DNA of 35,468 nucleotides from Verrucomicrobiota bacterium (GTDB lineage: Bacteria; Verrucomicrobiota; Verrucomicrobiia; Chthoniobacterales; JACTMZ01), in contig JAQBWH010000020.1 in the NCBI GenBank assembly GCA_027624625.1, positions 1 through 35,468 of the forward strand. The letters are read 5' to 3'. The translations under genes were made by a program, and so were the position numbers. Below the pieces are notes generated by a model. The model made no database searches. It had not been told where the DNA came from and saw nothing but the letters and a program-made list of their open reading frames with translations. Shown here in pieces: positions 16,563 to 24,709 of this stretch; positions within the stretch are counted from its first letter, which is position 1; each line of letters starts with the position of its first letter.

Positions 16563-17919
16563 CTCTGTCCCCGACGCAGGTCTGGAAGTCCTCTGGACTC
16601 AGATTTCATCGGCCTTGAGGGCGGAATTGGGGGAGGGAGTTTACGACCGGTGGTTTGCCACCTTGCGCTTGGCCGAGGCCGATGCGCGCGAGATCACCCT
16701 GGTTATTCCGAACAGCATTTACCAGGTTTGGATCGAGAGCAATTACGGCTCGCAGTTGCAGGCTTCGTTGATGACCGTTTTCGGGGCCAAACGGAAGATT
16801 ACCTTCCGGGTCGAAAACGGCCACGTCAGTGAGCCTGTTGTTCCCGCCGAAGCCATCGAGCCCGAAGAACCGGCGGAAGCAGCCGGAGCTGCCGGCGTCA
16901 GGGGGCTCAATCCCCATTACGTCTTTGATACCTTCGTGGTCGGAGTCAACAGTGAATTCGCCCACGCTGCCTGCCTGGCCGTGGCCAAATCCCCGGCCCG
17001 CACCTACAATCCACTCTTCATTCACGGCGGGGTCGGTCTCGGCAAGACCCATCTCTTGCAGGCCATCGGCCATCACTTGGCGGCCTTGCGCCGCGGCACC
17101 AAGGTGGCCTACGTGCGCAGCGAAACGTTCACCAACGAATTCATCAACGCCATCCAGACGAATTCCCTGGTCAAATTCCGTCGCCGCTACCGCCAAGCCG
17201 ACATCCTGCTCATCGACGACATCCAGTTCCTGGCCGGCAAGGAGCGCTCGCAGGAGGAATTTTTTCACACTTTCAATTCGCTCTTCGAGGGCCGCAAACA
17301 GATCGTTCTTTCCAGCGACCAACCGCCCAGCGAGATCTCCCAATTGGAGCAGCGCCTTGTTTCACGCTTCGAGTGGGGCCTCACCGCCGAACTCCAACCG
17401 CCGGACATGGAAACGCGTCTCGCTATTTTGCGCAAAAAGGCGGCCGGCCTGGAGGTCAGTCTGCCGGCCCATGTCCTCGAATACCTCGCCCACCGCATCA
17501 AGTCGAACGTCCGCCGCCTTGAGGGTGCGCTGCTCCGCGTGGCATCTTTTTCGTCCCTCAGCGGACGTCCCCTGACCGACGAGTCGATCGAGCACGTCTT
17601 GCGCGACATCCTGCAAGAGGAGGCCCGCCGTGCGGTTTCCATCGACCAAGTCCAGCGCAAGGTCGCCGAGCATTACGATGTCCGCCTGGCCGACATGACG
17701 AGCAAACGCCGTCCGGCCAACATTGCCTTCCCGCGGCAGGTGGCCATGTTCATTTCCCGCCGGCTGACCAAATCCTCCCTCCAGGATATTGGCGAGGCTT
17801 TCGGCGGTCGGGACCATGGCACCGTAATCCACGCTTGCAAGACGGTGCAGGGGCGCATGGACAAGGAAGAGAACCTGCGCCAGGTTGTCCGCTTCCTCCA
17901 AACCGCCCTGCAAAGGTAA
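16447..17919 (+). CDS. dnaA: Chromosomal replication initiator DnaA
   Basis: AAA+ ATPase that opens the replication origin. Of 490 residues, about 1-46 are a basic Pro/Ser/Arg-rich extension; domain I follows (LWTQISSALRAELGEGVYDR), then a short linker (about 135-155). The AAA+ core has GGVGLGKTHLLQA (near 194), ILLIDDIQFLAGK (near 253) and the sensor region. The C-terminal DNA-binding domain contains the signature GGRDHGTVIHACKTV (near 452). ATG at 16447 has no ribosome site; GTG at 16555 (NNSVPDAGLEVLW) is an alternative that removes most of the extension. dnaN follows after 82 bp. Confidence 0.97.
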   Translation: MPRPLSPRSKSRLRPVAPARSSRSLSAPASGAPPATVNNSVPDAGLEVLWTQISSALRAELGEGVYDRWFATLRLAEADAREITLVIPNSIYQVWIESNYGSQLQASLMTVFGAKRKITFRVENGHVSEPVVPAEAIEPEEPAEAAGAAGVRGLNPHYVFDTFVVGVNSEFAHAACLAVAKSPARTYNPLFIHGGVGLGKTHLLQAIGHHLAALRRGTKVAYVRSETFTNEFINAIQTNSLVKFRRRYRQADILLIDDIQFLAGKERSQEEFFHTFNSLFEGRKQIVLSSDQPPSEISQLEQRLVSRFEWGLTAELQPPDMETRLAILRKKAAGLEVSLPAHVLEYLAHRIKSNVRRLEGALLRVASFSSLSGRPLTDESIEHVLRDILQEEARRAVSIDQVQRKVAEHYDVRLADMTSKRRPANIAFPRQVAMFISRRLTKSSLQDIGEAFGGRDHGTVIHACKTVQGRMDKEENLRQVVRFLQTALQR

Positions 17920-17927
17920 AGAAGGCT

Positions 17928-17958
17928 TTGACAGCCGCGGTTTATTTTCGGACATAAA
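17928..17958 (+). promoter_or_regulatory. Possible dnaN promoter
   Basis: TTGACA at 17928-17933 matches the -35 consensus, and CATAAA at 17953-17958 is a weak -10 with a rather long 19-base spacer. It lies in the 82-bp dnaA-dnaN gap. dnaN may simply be read from dnaA as well. Confidence 0.3.
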
Positions 17959-18001
17959 ACACCTCCGACTGCGTTCTGTGCAGTCACCCACACGAGCCAA
18001 C

Positions 18002-19102
18002 ATGAAATTCAACATCTCGCAGGAGGCCTTCGCCGAGGGACTGCAAAACGCGGTCAGCGCAGTCAACTCGCGCAGCACGCTACCCATTCTCTCCAATGTC
18101 CTGCTCCAAGCTTCCAACGGTGAACTTATCCTCACCGCAACCGACCTCGACTTCACGGTCCGGACCAAGGCCGAAGCCAAAGTGGGCAAATCGGGGTCAA
18201 CCACCTTGCCAGCCCGGCGCTTGAGCACCTTGGTCAAGGATCTCACCAAGACCGATATCGAGGTCGAGGTGGACGGCAAAAACATGGCCACCATGAAAAG
18301 CGGGGCCGGCGTTTACAAAATCTTCGGCCTGCCCGAGGCCGAGTTCCCCGGTCTTCCCGCCTTCGAAGGGGCCGTCGAATTCAAGCTCAAGGCGTCCGAT
18401 CTCAAAGACGGTCTGCGCAAAACGCATTACGCCATTTCCCTCGACGAAACCCGCTACGTGCTCAACGGCATCTTTTTCTCTTTCAAAGGCGACAAGCTCA
18501 CCCTCGTGGCGACCGATGGCCGCCGTCTTGCCTTGGCCGAAGTCAACGACCTGGAAATTCCCCCCAGCCAGGAACGGGAATTCATCGTCCGGACCAAAGC
18601 GGTCACCGAATTGATGCGTGCCCTCAAGGACGATGGCGAGGTCACGGTGCGCATCTCGCAGAACATGGTGCAGTTCGACTGCGGTCCGACCACCTTGATT
18701 TCCAAACTGGTCGAAGGCAACTACCCGAATTACCTCCAAGTCATCCCGACCAAAGTCAACGAACGCGTCACGGTCGAGCGCGAGACCCTGCTCAACGCGG
18801 TCCGCCGCGTCTCCCTCCTCAACACCGAAAAAACCGCTTCCGTCCGCCTCAATTTCACCAAAGGCAAAATCGAGATCACCTCGAACACCCCGGAGGTGGG
18901 CGAGGCCCGCGAGGAAATGGCGGTCAACTACAAGGGCAAAGACATCTCGATCGCTTTCAACCCCGAATTCCTCATGGCCCCGCTGCGCTATCTCGGCGAG
19001 GACGAAGTTCATTTCGAGCTCATCGACGACATCAGCCCCGGCGTGATCAAGATCAACGCCCCCTTCGTCTATGTGCTCATGCCCATGCGGGTCGGGGCCT
19101 GA
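18002..19102 (+). CDS. dnaN: DNA polymerase III sliding clamp (beta subunit)
   Basis: Ring-shaped processivity clamp, 366 residues, the normal length. The start MKFNISQEAFAEGLQNAVSA, the domain II boundary around ALDETRYVLNGIFFSF-like sequence, VATDGRRLALAEV and the C-terminal FVYVLMPMR are classic clamp features; the last residues form the partner-binding pocket. ATG at 18002 fits the family start exactly. It follows dnaA as in many bacteria, but recF and gyrB do not follow it here. Confidence 0.98.
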   Translation: MKFNISQEAFAEGLQNAVSAVNSRSTLPILSNVLLQASNGELILTATDLDFTVRTKAEAKVGKSGSTTLPARRLSTLVKDLTKTDIEVEVDGKNMATMKSGAGVYKIFGLPEAEFPGLPAFEGAVEFKLKASDLKDGLRKTHYAISLDETRYVLNGIFFSFKGDKLTLVATDGRRLALAEVNDLEIPPSQEREFIVRTKAVTELMRALKDDGEVTVRISQNMVQFDCGPTTLISKLVEGNYPNYLQVIPTKVNERVTVERETLLNAVRRVSLLNTEKTASVRLNFTKGKIEITSNTPEVGEAREEMAVNYKGKDISIAFNPEFLMAPLRYLGEDEVHFELIDDISPGVIKINAPFVYVLMPMRVGA

Positions 19103-19114
19103 CCTCGCCTCGCT

Positions 19115-19897
19115 GTGCTTCGGAGCCTCTTTGCCACCACGACTCTGCTTGTCGTTGCCGTGGGACAGGCCGCGGCCTCCAGCGGGATCAAAATCACCGA
19201 CGCCGAAGCCGACCGTATCGGCCAGAAAATCTGGCGCAATGAATGCGCGGGTACCCGCGACGGCCTCACCGCTTGGAACATGGGCGAAAACTTCCCGTCC
19301 CTCGGCATCGGTCACTTCATTTGGTATCCTCAAGGCAAGCGCGGCCCTTTCAAAGAAAGCTTCCCGGCCCTCAAAGACTACCTCCAAGCCCAAGGGGTCA
19401 AACTCCCCGATTGGCTCGCGTCGGCTAAAGCCTGTCCCTGGCCGGACCGCACTAAGTTCATGGCCGATTTCCGCTCGAAGCGCATGGAGGAGCTTCGCTC
19501 GCTCCTCGCCTCGACGGTCGGTTGGCAAGCCCGCTTTGCCGCCCTCCGCCTGGAAGGCGCGTTGCCGCAGATGCTCGCCGCCGCGCCGGCATCCGAGCGC
19601 GAAAAAATCCGCCGCAATTTTTATCGTGTGGCCAATGCTCCCGGCGGGATCTACCCGCTCATGGACTACGTCAACTTCAAAGGCGAGGGGACCTCGCCAA
19701 CCGAACGCTACCAAGGTGAAGGCTGGGGCCTGCTCCAAGTGCTGGCCGGCATGTCCGAGACCGGTTCCCCCCCCGCCGCGTTTTCCCGAAGTGCCGACCG
19801 CGTCCTGACCCGCCGCGTCGAACTATCGCCTCCCGGCCGCGGTGAAAAACGCTGGCTGCCCGGCTGGCGCAACCGCGTTGCCACTTACGTGCTGTGA
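19115..19897 (+). CDS. Conserved secreted protein with lysozyme-like GIGHFIWYP motif
   Basis: A 260-residue protein of unknown function. GTG at 19115, 12 bp after the dnaN stop, opens a signal peptide (MLRSLFATTTLLVVAVGQAA, then ASSG), so it is likely periplasmic. The block IGQKIWRNECAGT...LTAWNMGENFPSLGIGH with FIWYP is a recognisable conserved pattern in uncharacterised proteins of several phyla. The Glu followed by GIGH recalls the Glu and G-x-GH arrangement of phage-lysozyme-like hydrolases, but I cannot show homology. Also seen: YQGEGWGLLQVLAGM near 205-220 and a basic C-terminus. Probably co-transcribed with dnaN. Confidence 0.75.
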   Translation: MLRSLFATTTLLVVAVGQAAASSGIKITDAEADRIGQKIWRNECAGTRDGLTAWNMGENFPSLGIGHFIWYPQGKRGPFKESFPALKDYLQAQGVKLPDWLASAKACPWPDRTKFMADFRSKRMEELRSLLASTVGWQARFAALRLEGALPQMLAAAPASEREKIRRNFYRVANAPGGIYPLMDYVNFKGEGTSPTERYQGEGWGLLQVLAGMSETGSPPAAFSRSADRVLTRRVELSPPGRGEKRWLPGWRNRVATYVL

Positions 19898-20053
19898 CTG
19901 CCGGATGACTTTTTTGATTTGAGCGGCGGCCTCCCTGCGGAGCAGGACAAGAGTCTCCGGGTGGCGACGCCAATTTTCTTCACTGGCCGGAGGCGGGGCC
20001 GCCCTTCCCTTTTTTCCCTGCGCAACCGGGTCTCCCGCGGTTACCATTCTTTC

Positions 20054-21799
20054 ATGCCCTCCGTCACCCGCGACCAAGTCATCGAAGTCCTCGAGCGCAT
20101 CGCCCTCTTGCTCGAAGTGCAGGGCGAAAACCCCTTCAAGATCCGCGCCTACCACAATGGCGCGCGCGCCCTCGAAATGCTCGAAGACGACCTCGGCACG
20201 CTGGTCCGCGAAGATAAATTGAAAGGCATCCCGGGTATCGGTGAGGCCCTCCGCGAAAAGATCTCGACCCTCGTCACCACCGGAAAGCTTCCCTACTATA
20301 ACGAACTCGTCGCCAAGTTCCCCCCGGAGTTATTCGAACTTTTCGACGTCCCCGGCCTTGGTCCGAAAAAAATCAAGGCTCTCTACGAAAAACTCCAAGT
20401 CGCGTCGCTCGCCGATTTGCAAAAAGCCTGCCAGGACAACAAGGTCGCCGGCCTCGACGGCTTCGGGGCCAAAACCCAGGAGAAAATCCTCCATGGCCTC
20501 GGGATGCTCAAGCAGGGGGCCGGACGTCACCTCGTTTCCGTCGCTGCCCACGCTTCGTCCACCTTGCTCGACGACCTGCGGACGCACCCGGAGACCATCC
20601 GCCTTTCCGCCGGCGGCAGCACCCGCCGCCGCAATGAGACGGTTCACGATATCGACATCATCGTCTCAACCAAGAACCCCGCCGCCATCTCCCGCGCTTT
20701 CCGCGAACACCCGCTGGTCGAAAGCGTCCTCGCCGCGGGCGAGACCAAGTCGAGTGTTATGCTCAAGAACGGACTTCAGGCGGACCTCCGTGTCGTGACC
20801 GATGAGGAATACCCGTTCGCCCTCATGTATTTCACCGGGAGCAAGGAGCACAACATCGTGCTGCGCGGACTGGCCCAGGACCGCGGTTGGACCCTCAACG
20901 AATACCGTCTTGCCCCGGTCAAGAAGGACGCACCGGAAATCCCCGCGATTCACGAAGAGCGCGACATCTACGAGTTATTCGGCTTCGACTACATCGAACC
21001 TGAACTCCGTGAGAACCGCGGCGAATTCGAAGCAGCCGCGCAACACAAGCTTCCCGACCTGGTCAAACTCGAGCAACTCAAAGGCACCTTCCATAACCAC
21101 ACCCGCGCCAGCGACGGACGCGCCACCCTGGCCGAAATGGCCGCTGCCGCGCAAGAACTTGGCTTGGAATACCTTGGCATTGCCGACCACAGCAAAGCCT
21201 CCTTCCAAGCCAACGGGCTCGACGCCGCCCGCCTCGAAAAGCAGACCGCCGATATCGCCGCACTCAACAAAGACTTCCAAGGCTTCCGCCTCTTCAGCGG
21301 CACCGAGTGCGACATCCTCAAAGATGGCGGGCTCGATTTTCCTGACTCCGTCCTCTCCCCACTCGATTACGTGGTGGCCAGCGTCCATTCGTCCTTCACC
21401 CTCGGTGAAGCCGAAATGACCAAGCGGCTCATCCGCGCAATGGAAAATCCCCACGTGACCATGCTCGGCCACTTGACCGGACGCATCTTGCTCAAACGCG
21501 AATCTTATGCGGTCAATGTCCCCGCTGTCCTCGATGCCGCCGCGGCCACCGGCACCTTCCTCGAACTCAACGCCGACCCGCACCGACTTGACATGGATTG
21601 GCGTTGGTGGCGGTTGGCCAAGGAAAAAGGCGTCCGGTGTGTGATCAATCCCGACGCCCACGCCACCGAGGGCCTGCAAAATCTCTACTTCGGCATTGGT
21701 GCCGCGCGCAAAGGTTGGCTAACCAAGAATGACGTGGTCAATTGCCTCCCACTGGGAAAAATCATCGCTGTCCTGGCCGAGAAAAAGAGCCGGATATGA
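20054..21799 (+). CDS. polX: DNA polymerase/3'-5' exonuclease PolX
   Basis: Family X repair polymerase of 581 residues. The N-terminal 8-kDa helix-hairpin-helix domain (MPSVTRDQVIEVLERIALLL; KGIPGIGEALREKI; DVPGLGPKKIKALYEKL) is followed by the nucleotidyltransferase core with GGSTRRRNETVHDIDIIVS near 180, including the metal-binding DID. The C-terminal PHP domain (from about 345; FHNHTRASDGRATLAEM, LGIADHSK, NPDAHAT) carries exonuclease/AP-endonuclease metal ligands, all present. ATG at 20054 fits the family start; earlier open frame is not typical. It overlaps the next gene by ATGA, so the two form an operon. Confidence 0.96.
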   Translation: MPSVTRDQVIEVLERIALLLEVQGENPFKIRAYHNGARALEMLEDDLGTLVREDKLKGIPGIGEALREKISTLVTTGKLPYYNELVAKFPPELFELFDVPGLGPKKIKALYEKLQVASLADLQKACQDNKVAGLDGFGAKTQEKILHGLGMLKQGAGRHLVSVAAHASSTLLDDLRTHPETIRLSAGGSTRRRNETVHDIDIIVSTKNPAAISRAFREHPLVESVLAAGETKSSVMLKNGLQADLRVVTDEEYPFALMYFTGSKEHNIVLRGLAQDRGWTLNEYRLAPVKKDAPEIPAIHEERDIYELFGFDYIEPELRENRGEFEAAAQHKLPDLVKLEQLKGTFHNHTRASDGRATLAEMAAAAQELGLEYLGIADHSKASFQANGLDAARLEKQTADIAALNKDFQGFRLFSGTECDILKDGGLDFPDSVLSPLDYVVASVHSSFTLGEAEMTKRLIRAMENPHVTMLGHLTGRILLKRESYAVNVPAVLDAAAATGTFLELNADPHRLDMDWRWWRLAKEKGVRCVINPDAHATEGLQNLYFGIGAARKGWLTKNDVVNCLPLGKIIAVLAEKKSRI

Positions 21800-22698
21800 G
21801 CAAAAAGGACACCGTTTCTAATTTGGATCTCTGGCTCAAGCACACCCGCGCACTGCTCGAAAAATCCCTCCGCGCCTCGATCCCCTCGGCCGCGACGAAA
21901 CCTGCCATCATCCACCGCGCTCTGCGCTACAGTCTGCTCTCCGGCGGCAAACGTCTCCGCCCGTTGCTTTGCTGCGCCGCCTCCGAGGCCTGCGGCGGCA
22001 CGACGCGCGCCGCACTTCCTGCCGCCTGCGCCGTCGAAATGGTCCACGCCTACTCCCTGATCCACGATGACCTCCCGTGCATGGACAACGACGACCTCCG
22101 TCGCGGCAAACCGACCTCGCACAAAATGTTCGGGGAGGGGATAGCAGTCCTGGCCGGCGATGCCTTGCTGACCGGGGCCTTTGCCGTTCTCGCCACGGCT
22201 CATCCGCGCGCCCGTTACACCGCGTCCGATCTCGTCACCGAATTGGCCGGTGCCGCGGGCTCTCGCGGACTCATCGCCGGACAAGTTGCCGATCTGCAAG
22301 CGGAAGGACGCCAGCCGTCCGAGCCCGTGCTTTATTTCATCCACGCCGCAAAAACCGGCATGCTCGTGCGCGCGTCACTCAAGCTGGGGGCAATGTCCGC
22401 CGGCGGAACCAAAGCGCAAGTCGCGGCCCTCGACCGCTTTGGGTTCGCTCTCGGTATCGCCTTTCAAATCCAGGACGACATCCTCGACGCAACCCAAAGC
22501 GCCAAAAAGCTCGGTAAGACGGCGGGTAAAGATGCCGCGGCCGGCAAGATGACCTTCCCCGCACTTTTCGGTTTGGAAAAATCCCGCCTTCTCGCGGAGC
22601 AATGGACCTCCGAGGCGATTGTCTCGCTGAAAACCTTCGGGCCCCGCGGCGCAACCTTGCATCATCTGGCTCTGCGCCTCTTGCAGCGCGACTCCTGA
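21796..22698 (+). CDS. ispA: Farnesyl diphosphate synthase (short-chain polyprenyl synthase)
   Basis: Condenses isopentenyl diphosphate units to farnesyl (or possibly geranylgeranyl) diphosphate. The 300-residue protein has GGKRLRPLL (50-58), the first Asp-rich motif DDLPCMDNDD (91-100) preceded by VHAYSLIH as in E. coli IspA, GQVADLQAE, and the second motif QDDILD (226-231). The start overlaps the polX stop by ATGA. Product length cannot be proven from sequence, but the region before the first Asp-rich motif favours C15. dxs and xseB, frequent neighbours, are not here. Confidence 0.92.
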   Translation: MSKKDTVSNLDLWLKHTRALLEKSLRASIPSAATKPAIIHRALRYSLLSGGKRLRPLLCCAASEACGGTTRAALPAACAVEMVHAYSLIHDDLPCMDNDDLRRGKPTSHKMFGEGIAVLAGDALLTGAFAVLATAHPRARYTASDLVTELAGAAGSRGLIAGQVADLQAEGRQPSEPVLYFIHAAKTGMLVRASLKLGAMSAGGTKAQVAALDRFGFALGIAFQIQDDILDATQSAKKLGKTAGKDAAAGKMTFPALFGLEKSRLLAEQWTSEAIVSLKTFGPRGATLHHLALRLLQRDS

Positions 22699-22735
22699 TC
22701 CTTGCAGCGGGGTCTGTCACCGCCGCGGCAAATCG

Positions 22736-23044
22736 TCACCAAAAACGAACCCCGAAAAGAATAAAGCCCTTCGGCTTGCCTTCGTCATCCGGATCCCAAG
22801 ACACCAGGTAGCGTCCGTCGCCGTAGCCTTTAGCCGCGGCCGGGTTGATCAGCTGCCACGGTTGCTTCATCTGAAAGGCCGCCGCGACCACCCCTTCAAC
22901 GGTGGAATCGGGGTCCAGTGGTGAGACGGCCCGCGGGGCGGGTTCCTCCACCGCGCGGCGCGGTTGGCGAGGAGCGACGAAATCTTGCGCCAAGGACGAA
23001 CCGGCGACCAGCAGGCCTGTGGCCATGAGCAAATGACGTCGCAT
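22736..23044 (-). CDS. Small secreted hypothetical protein
   Basis: A 102-residue protein, not recognised. ATG at 23044 (GTG at 23047 just before it) opens a signal peptide MRRHLLMATGLLVAGSSLAQ. The middle is Pro/Arg/Glu-rich (APRQPRRAVEEPAPRAVSPL), and the C-terminus has a folded-looking block (YGDGRYLVSWDPDDEG, then ILFGVRFW). The minus-strand message has AAAGGT upstream as a possible ribosome site. It converges with ispA and is divergent from kdsD. Periplasmic location is inferred. Confidence 0.65.
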   Translation of the reverse strand: MRRHLLMATGLLVAGSSLAQDFVAPRQPRRAVEEPAPRAVSPLDPDSTVEGVVAAAFQMKQPWQLINPAAAKGYGDGRYLVSWDPDDEGKPKGFILFGVRFW

Positions 23045-23132
23045 CACTGACCTTTAGGCTCCGGCACCGCCCCGGGCAACCCTGAAAATCGCTCTCGCTT
23101 TGATTGTCCCTCGGCGGAATTATGCCAGATTG

Positions 23133-24107
23133 ATGGATCATTTGTCCAAAGCACGCCGTGTCATCGGCATCGAGGCGGACGAATTGCGCCGTCTGGCCGA
23201 GAACCTCGACGGCCACGCCTTCAGCCGGGCGATCGAAACCCTCAAAGCGTGTGTCGACCATCGCGGCAAAATCGTGGTTTGCGGCGTGGGCAAGTCCGGC
23301 CACATCGGCGACAAAATCGCCGCCACCCTAACCAGCACGGGCGCCACCGCGGTGGTCCTCAACTCCCTCAATGCCCTCCACGGCGACCTCGGCCTGGTCT
23401 CCGACGGCGACGTTATCCTTGCTTTCAGCTACGGCGGGGAAACGGCGGAACTCCTCAACATCCTGCCGCCTCTGGCCCGTTTCGAGGTCAAACTCATTGC
23501 CGTGACCGGCCGCCCCGACTCCACCCTGGGCCAAGTTGCCGACGTCGTGCTGGATGTCGCGGTCAGCCAGGAAGCTTGCCCGCTTCATCTCGCGCCCACT
23601 TCCAGCACCACGGCCATGCTCGCGCTCGGTGATGCCCTGGCCATGGTTCTGCTTGAGGCGCGAGGGTTCCAGCAGGACGACTTCGCCCGCTTCCATCCGG
23701 GCGGAAGTCTGGGCCGGGTTTTGCTGACCAAAGTCAACCAGATCATGCGCAAAGCGACCCAGCTTGCGGTGGCCGGTCCCGACGCCACCGTGCTCGAGGT
23801 GCTTAAAAAAATGACCCAATGCCGCACCGGTGCCGCGGCCATCGTCGATGCGGATGGCAAATTGTGCGGGGTTTTCACCCACGGAGATCTGGCGCGACAT
23901 TACCAAGCGGATACCGATCTGGGGGCCCTGCCGGTCGGTCAATTCATGACGGCAAGCCCTGTCACGGTCCGCGGCGACAAGCTTGCCGCCGAGGCGCTGC
24001 ACGTGCTAAAGACCCACCGGATCGATGATCTGATCGTGGTAGACGAAGACAACCGCCCGGTCGGCATCATCGATTCGCAGGACCTCTCTCGCCTCCAAGG
24101 TGTCTGA
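23133..24107 (+). CDS. kdsD: Arabinose-5-phosphate isomerase (KdsD/KpsF family)
   Basis: Converts ribulose 5-phosphate to arabinose 5-phosphate for Kdo and LPS synthesis. The 324-residue protein has a SIS domain (about 35-170; VVCGVGKSGHIGDKIAATL, LNSLNALHGDLGLV, AFSYGGETAELL, LAPTSSTTAMLALGDALA) followed by FHPGGSLGR and two CBS domains (about 200-324; VMRKATQ-like and GIIDSQDLSR). ATG at 23133 (MDHLSKARRVIGIEADEL) fits the family; TTG at 23100 is also open. Next gene on the same strand is efp, 33 bp on. Confidence 0.94.
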   Translation: MDHLSKARRVIGIEADELRRLAENLDGHAFSRAIETLKACVDHRGKIVVCGVGKSGHIGDKIAATLTSTGATAVVLNSLNALHGDLGLVSDGDVILAFSYGGETAELLNILPPLARFEVKLIAVTGRPDSTLGQVADVVLDVAVSQEACPLHLAPTSSTTAMLALGDALAMVLLEARGFQQDDFARFHPGGSLGRVLLTKVNQIMRKATQLAVAGPDATVLEVLKKMTQCRTGAAAIVDADGKLCGVFTHGDLARHYQADTDLGALPVGQFMTASPVTVRGDKLAAEALHVLKTHRIDDLIVVDEDNRPVGIIDSQDLSRLQGV

Positions 24108-24140
24108 CCTGCGGCACCGCGACCTCATCCCGATTATTTT

Positions 24141-24698
24141 ATGCCCGCAGCCAACGATCTCCGCAAAGGAATGGCCATCAAATACAACAACGACACGTAT
24201 GTTGTGCTCGAAGTCACCCACCGCACCCCCGGCAACCTCCGCGCCTTCGTCCAAGCCATCATCCGCAGTATCAAAAACGGCAAGTCGAGCGATGTCCGCT
24301 TCAGTTCGACCGAGAAAATCGAACTTGTCGACCTCCAGCGCCGTCCTCTTGAATTCAGCTACAAGGATCATCAGGGCTACCATTTCATGGACCCCGAGTC
24401 CTACGAGACCGTCGAATTGGATGAAGTCCTCCTTACCGGAGCCAAAGATTATCTGGTCGAAAATCTCCGGGTCGAAGTTCTCTACGCCGAAGGCAAAGCG
24501 GTGGAAGTCGAAGTCCCCGCGTCGGTCATCATGAAAGTCATCGAGTCCCCCGAAGGCCTCCGCGGTGACACGGCGAGCAATGTGCAAAAGCCGGCCACTC
24601 TCGAGTCCGGACTGATCGTCAATGTCCCGCTCTTCATCAAAGAAGGCGAGATGATCAAAATCGACACGCGCAACGGGGCCTACATGGGCCGCGCCTGA
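24141..24698 (+). CDS. efp: Elongation factor P with atypical loop tip
   Basis: Relieves ribosome stalling at proline runs. The 185-residue protein has the three-barrel EF-P layout: KOW-like N-domain (LRKGMAIKYNNDTYVVLEV), middle domain (YHFMDPESYETVELDE) and C-domain ending IKEGEMIKIDTRNGAYMGRA, the EF-P signature. The tip of the loop reads H-R-T-P-G-N-L-R-A-F. Aligned with E. coli K-P-G-K34-G-Q-A-F, the modified Lys is replaced by Asn32, with Leu33 and Arg34 after it. The usual lysylation or arginine rhamnosylation residue is therefore absent at that position. Likely co-transcribed with kdsD and the next membrane gene. Confidence 0.94.
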   Translation: MPAANDLRKGMAIKYNNDTYVVLEVTHRTPGNLRAFVQAIIRSIKNGKSSDVRFSSTEKIELVDLQRRPLEFSYKDHQGYHFMDPESYETVELDEVLLTGAKDYLVENLRVEVLYAEGKAVEVEVPASVIMKVIESPEGLRGDTASNVQKPATLESGLIVNVPLFIKEGEMIKIDTRNGAYMGRA

Positions 24699-24709
24699 CG
24701 CCCCGCCCG

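Noticed and set aside
18197..19738. A 513-codon minus-strand open frame opposite dnaN
   Set aside because: Shadow of dnaN and the next gene; composition (Asp/Gly/Phe/Val) is typical of antisense frames.
19960..20030. GGCGGGGCCGCC plus T-run as terminator before polX
   Set aside because: The stem would need a loop of two bases, or shrinks to four pairs, and the T-run is seven bases away.
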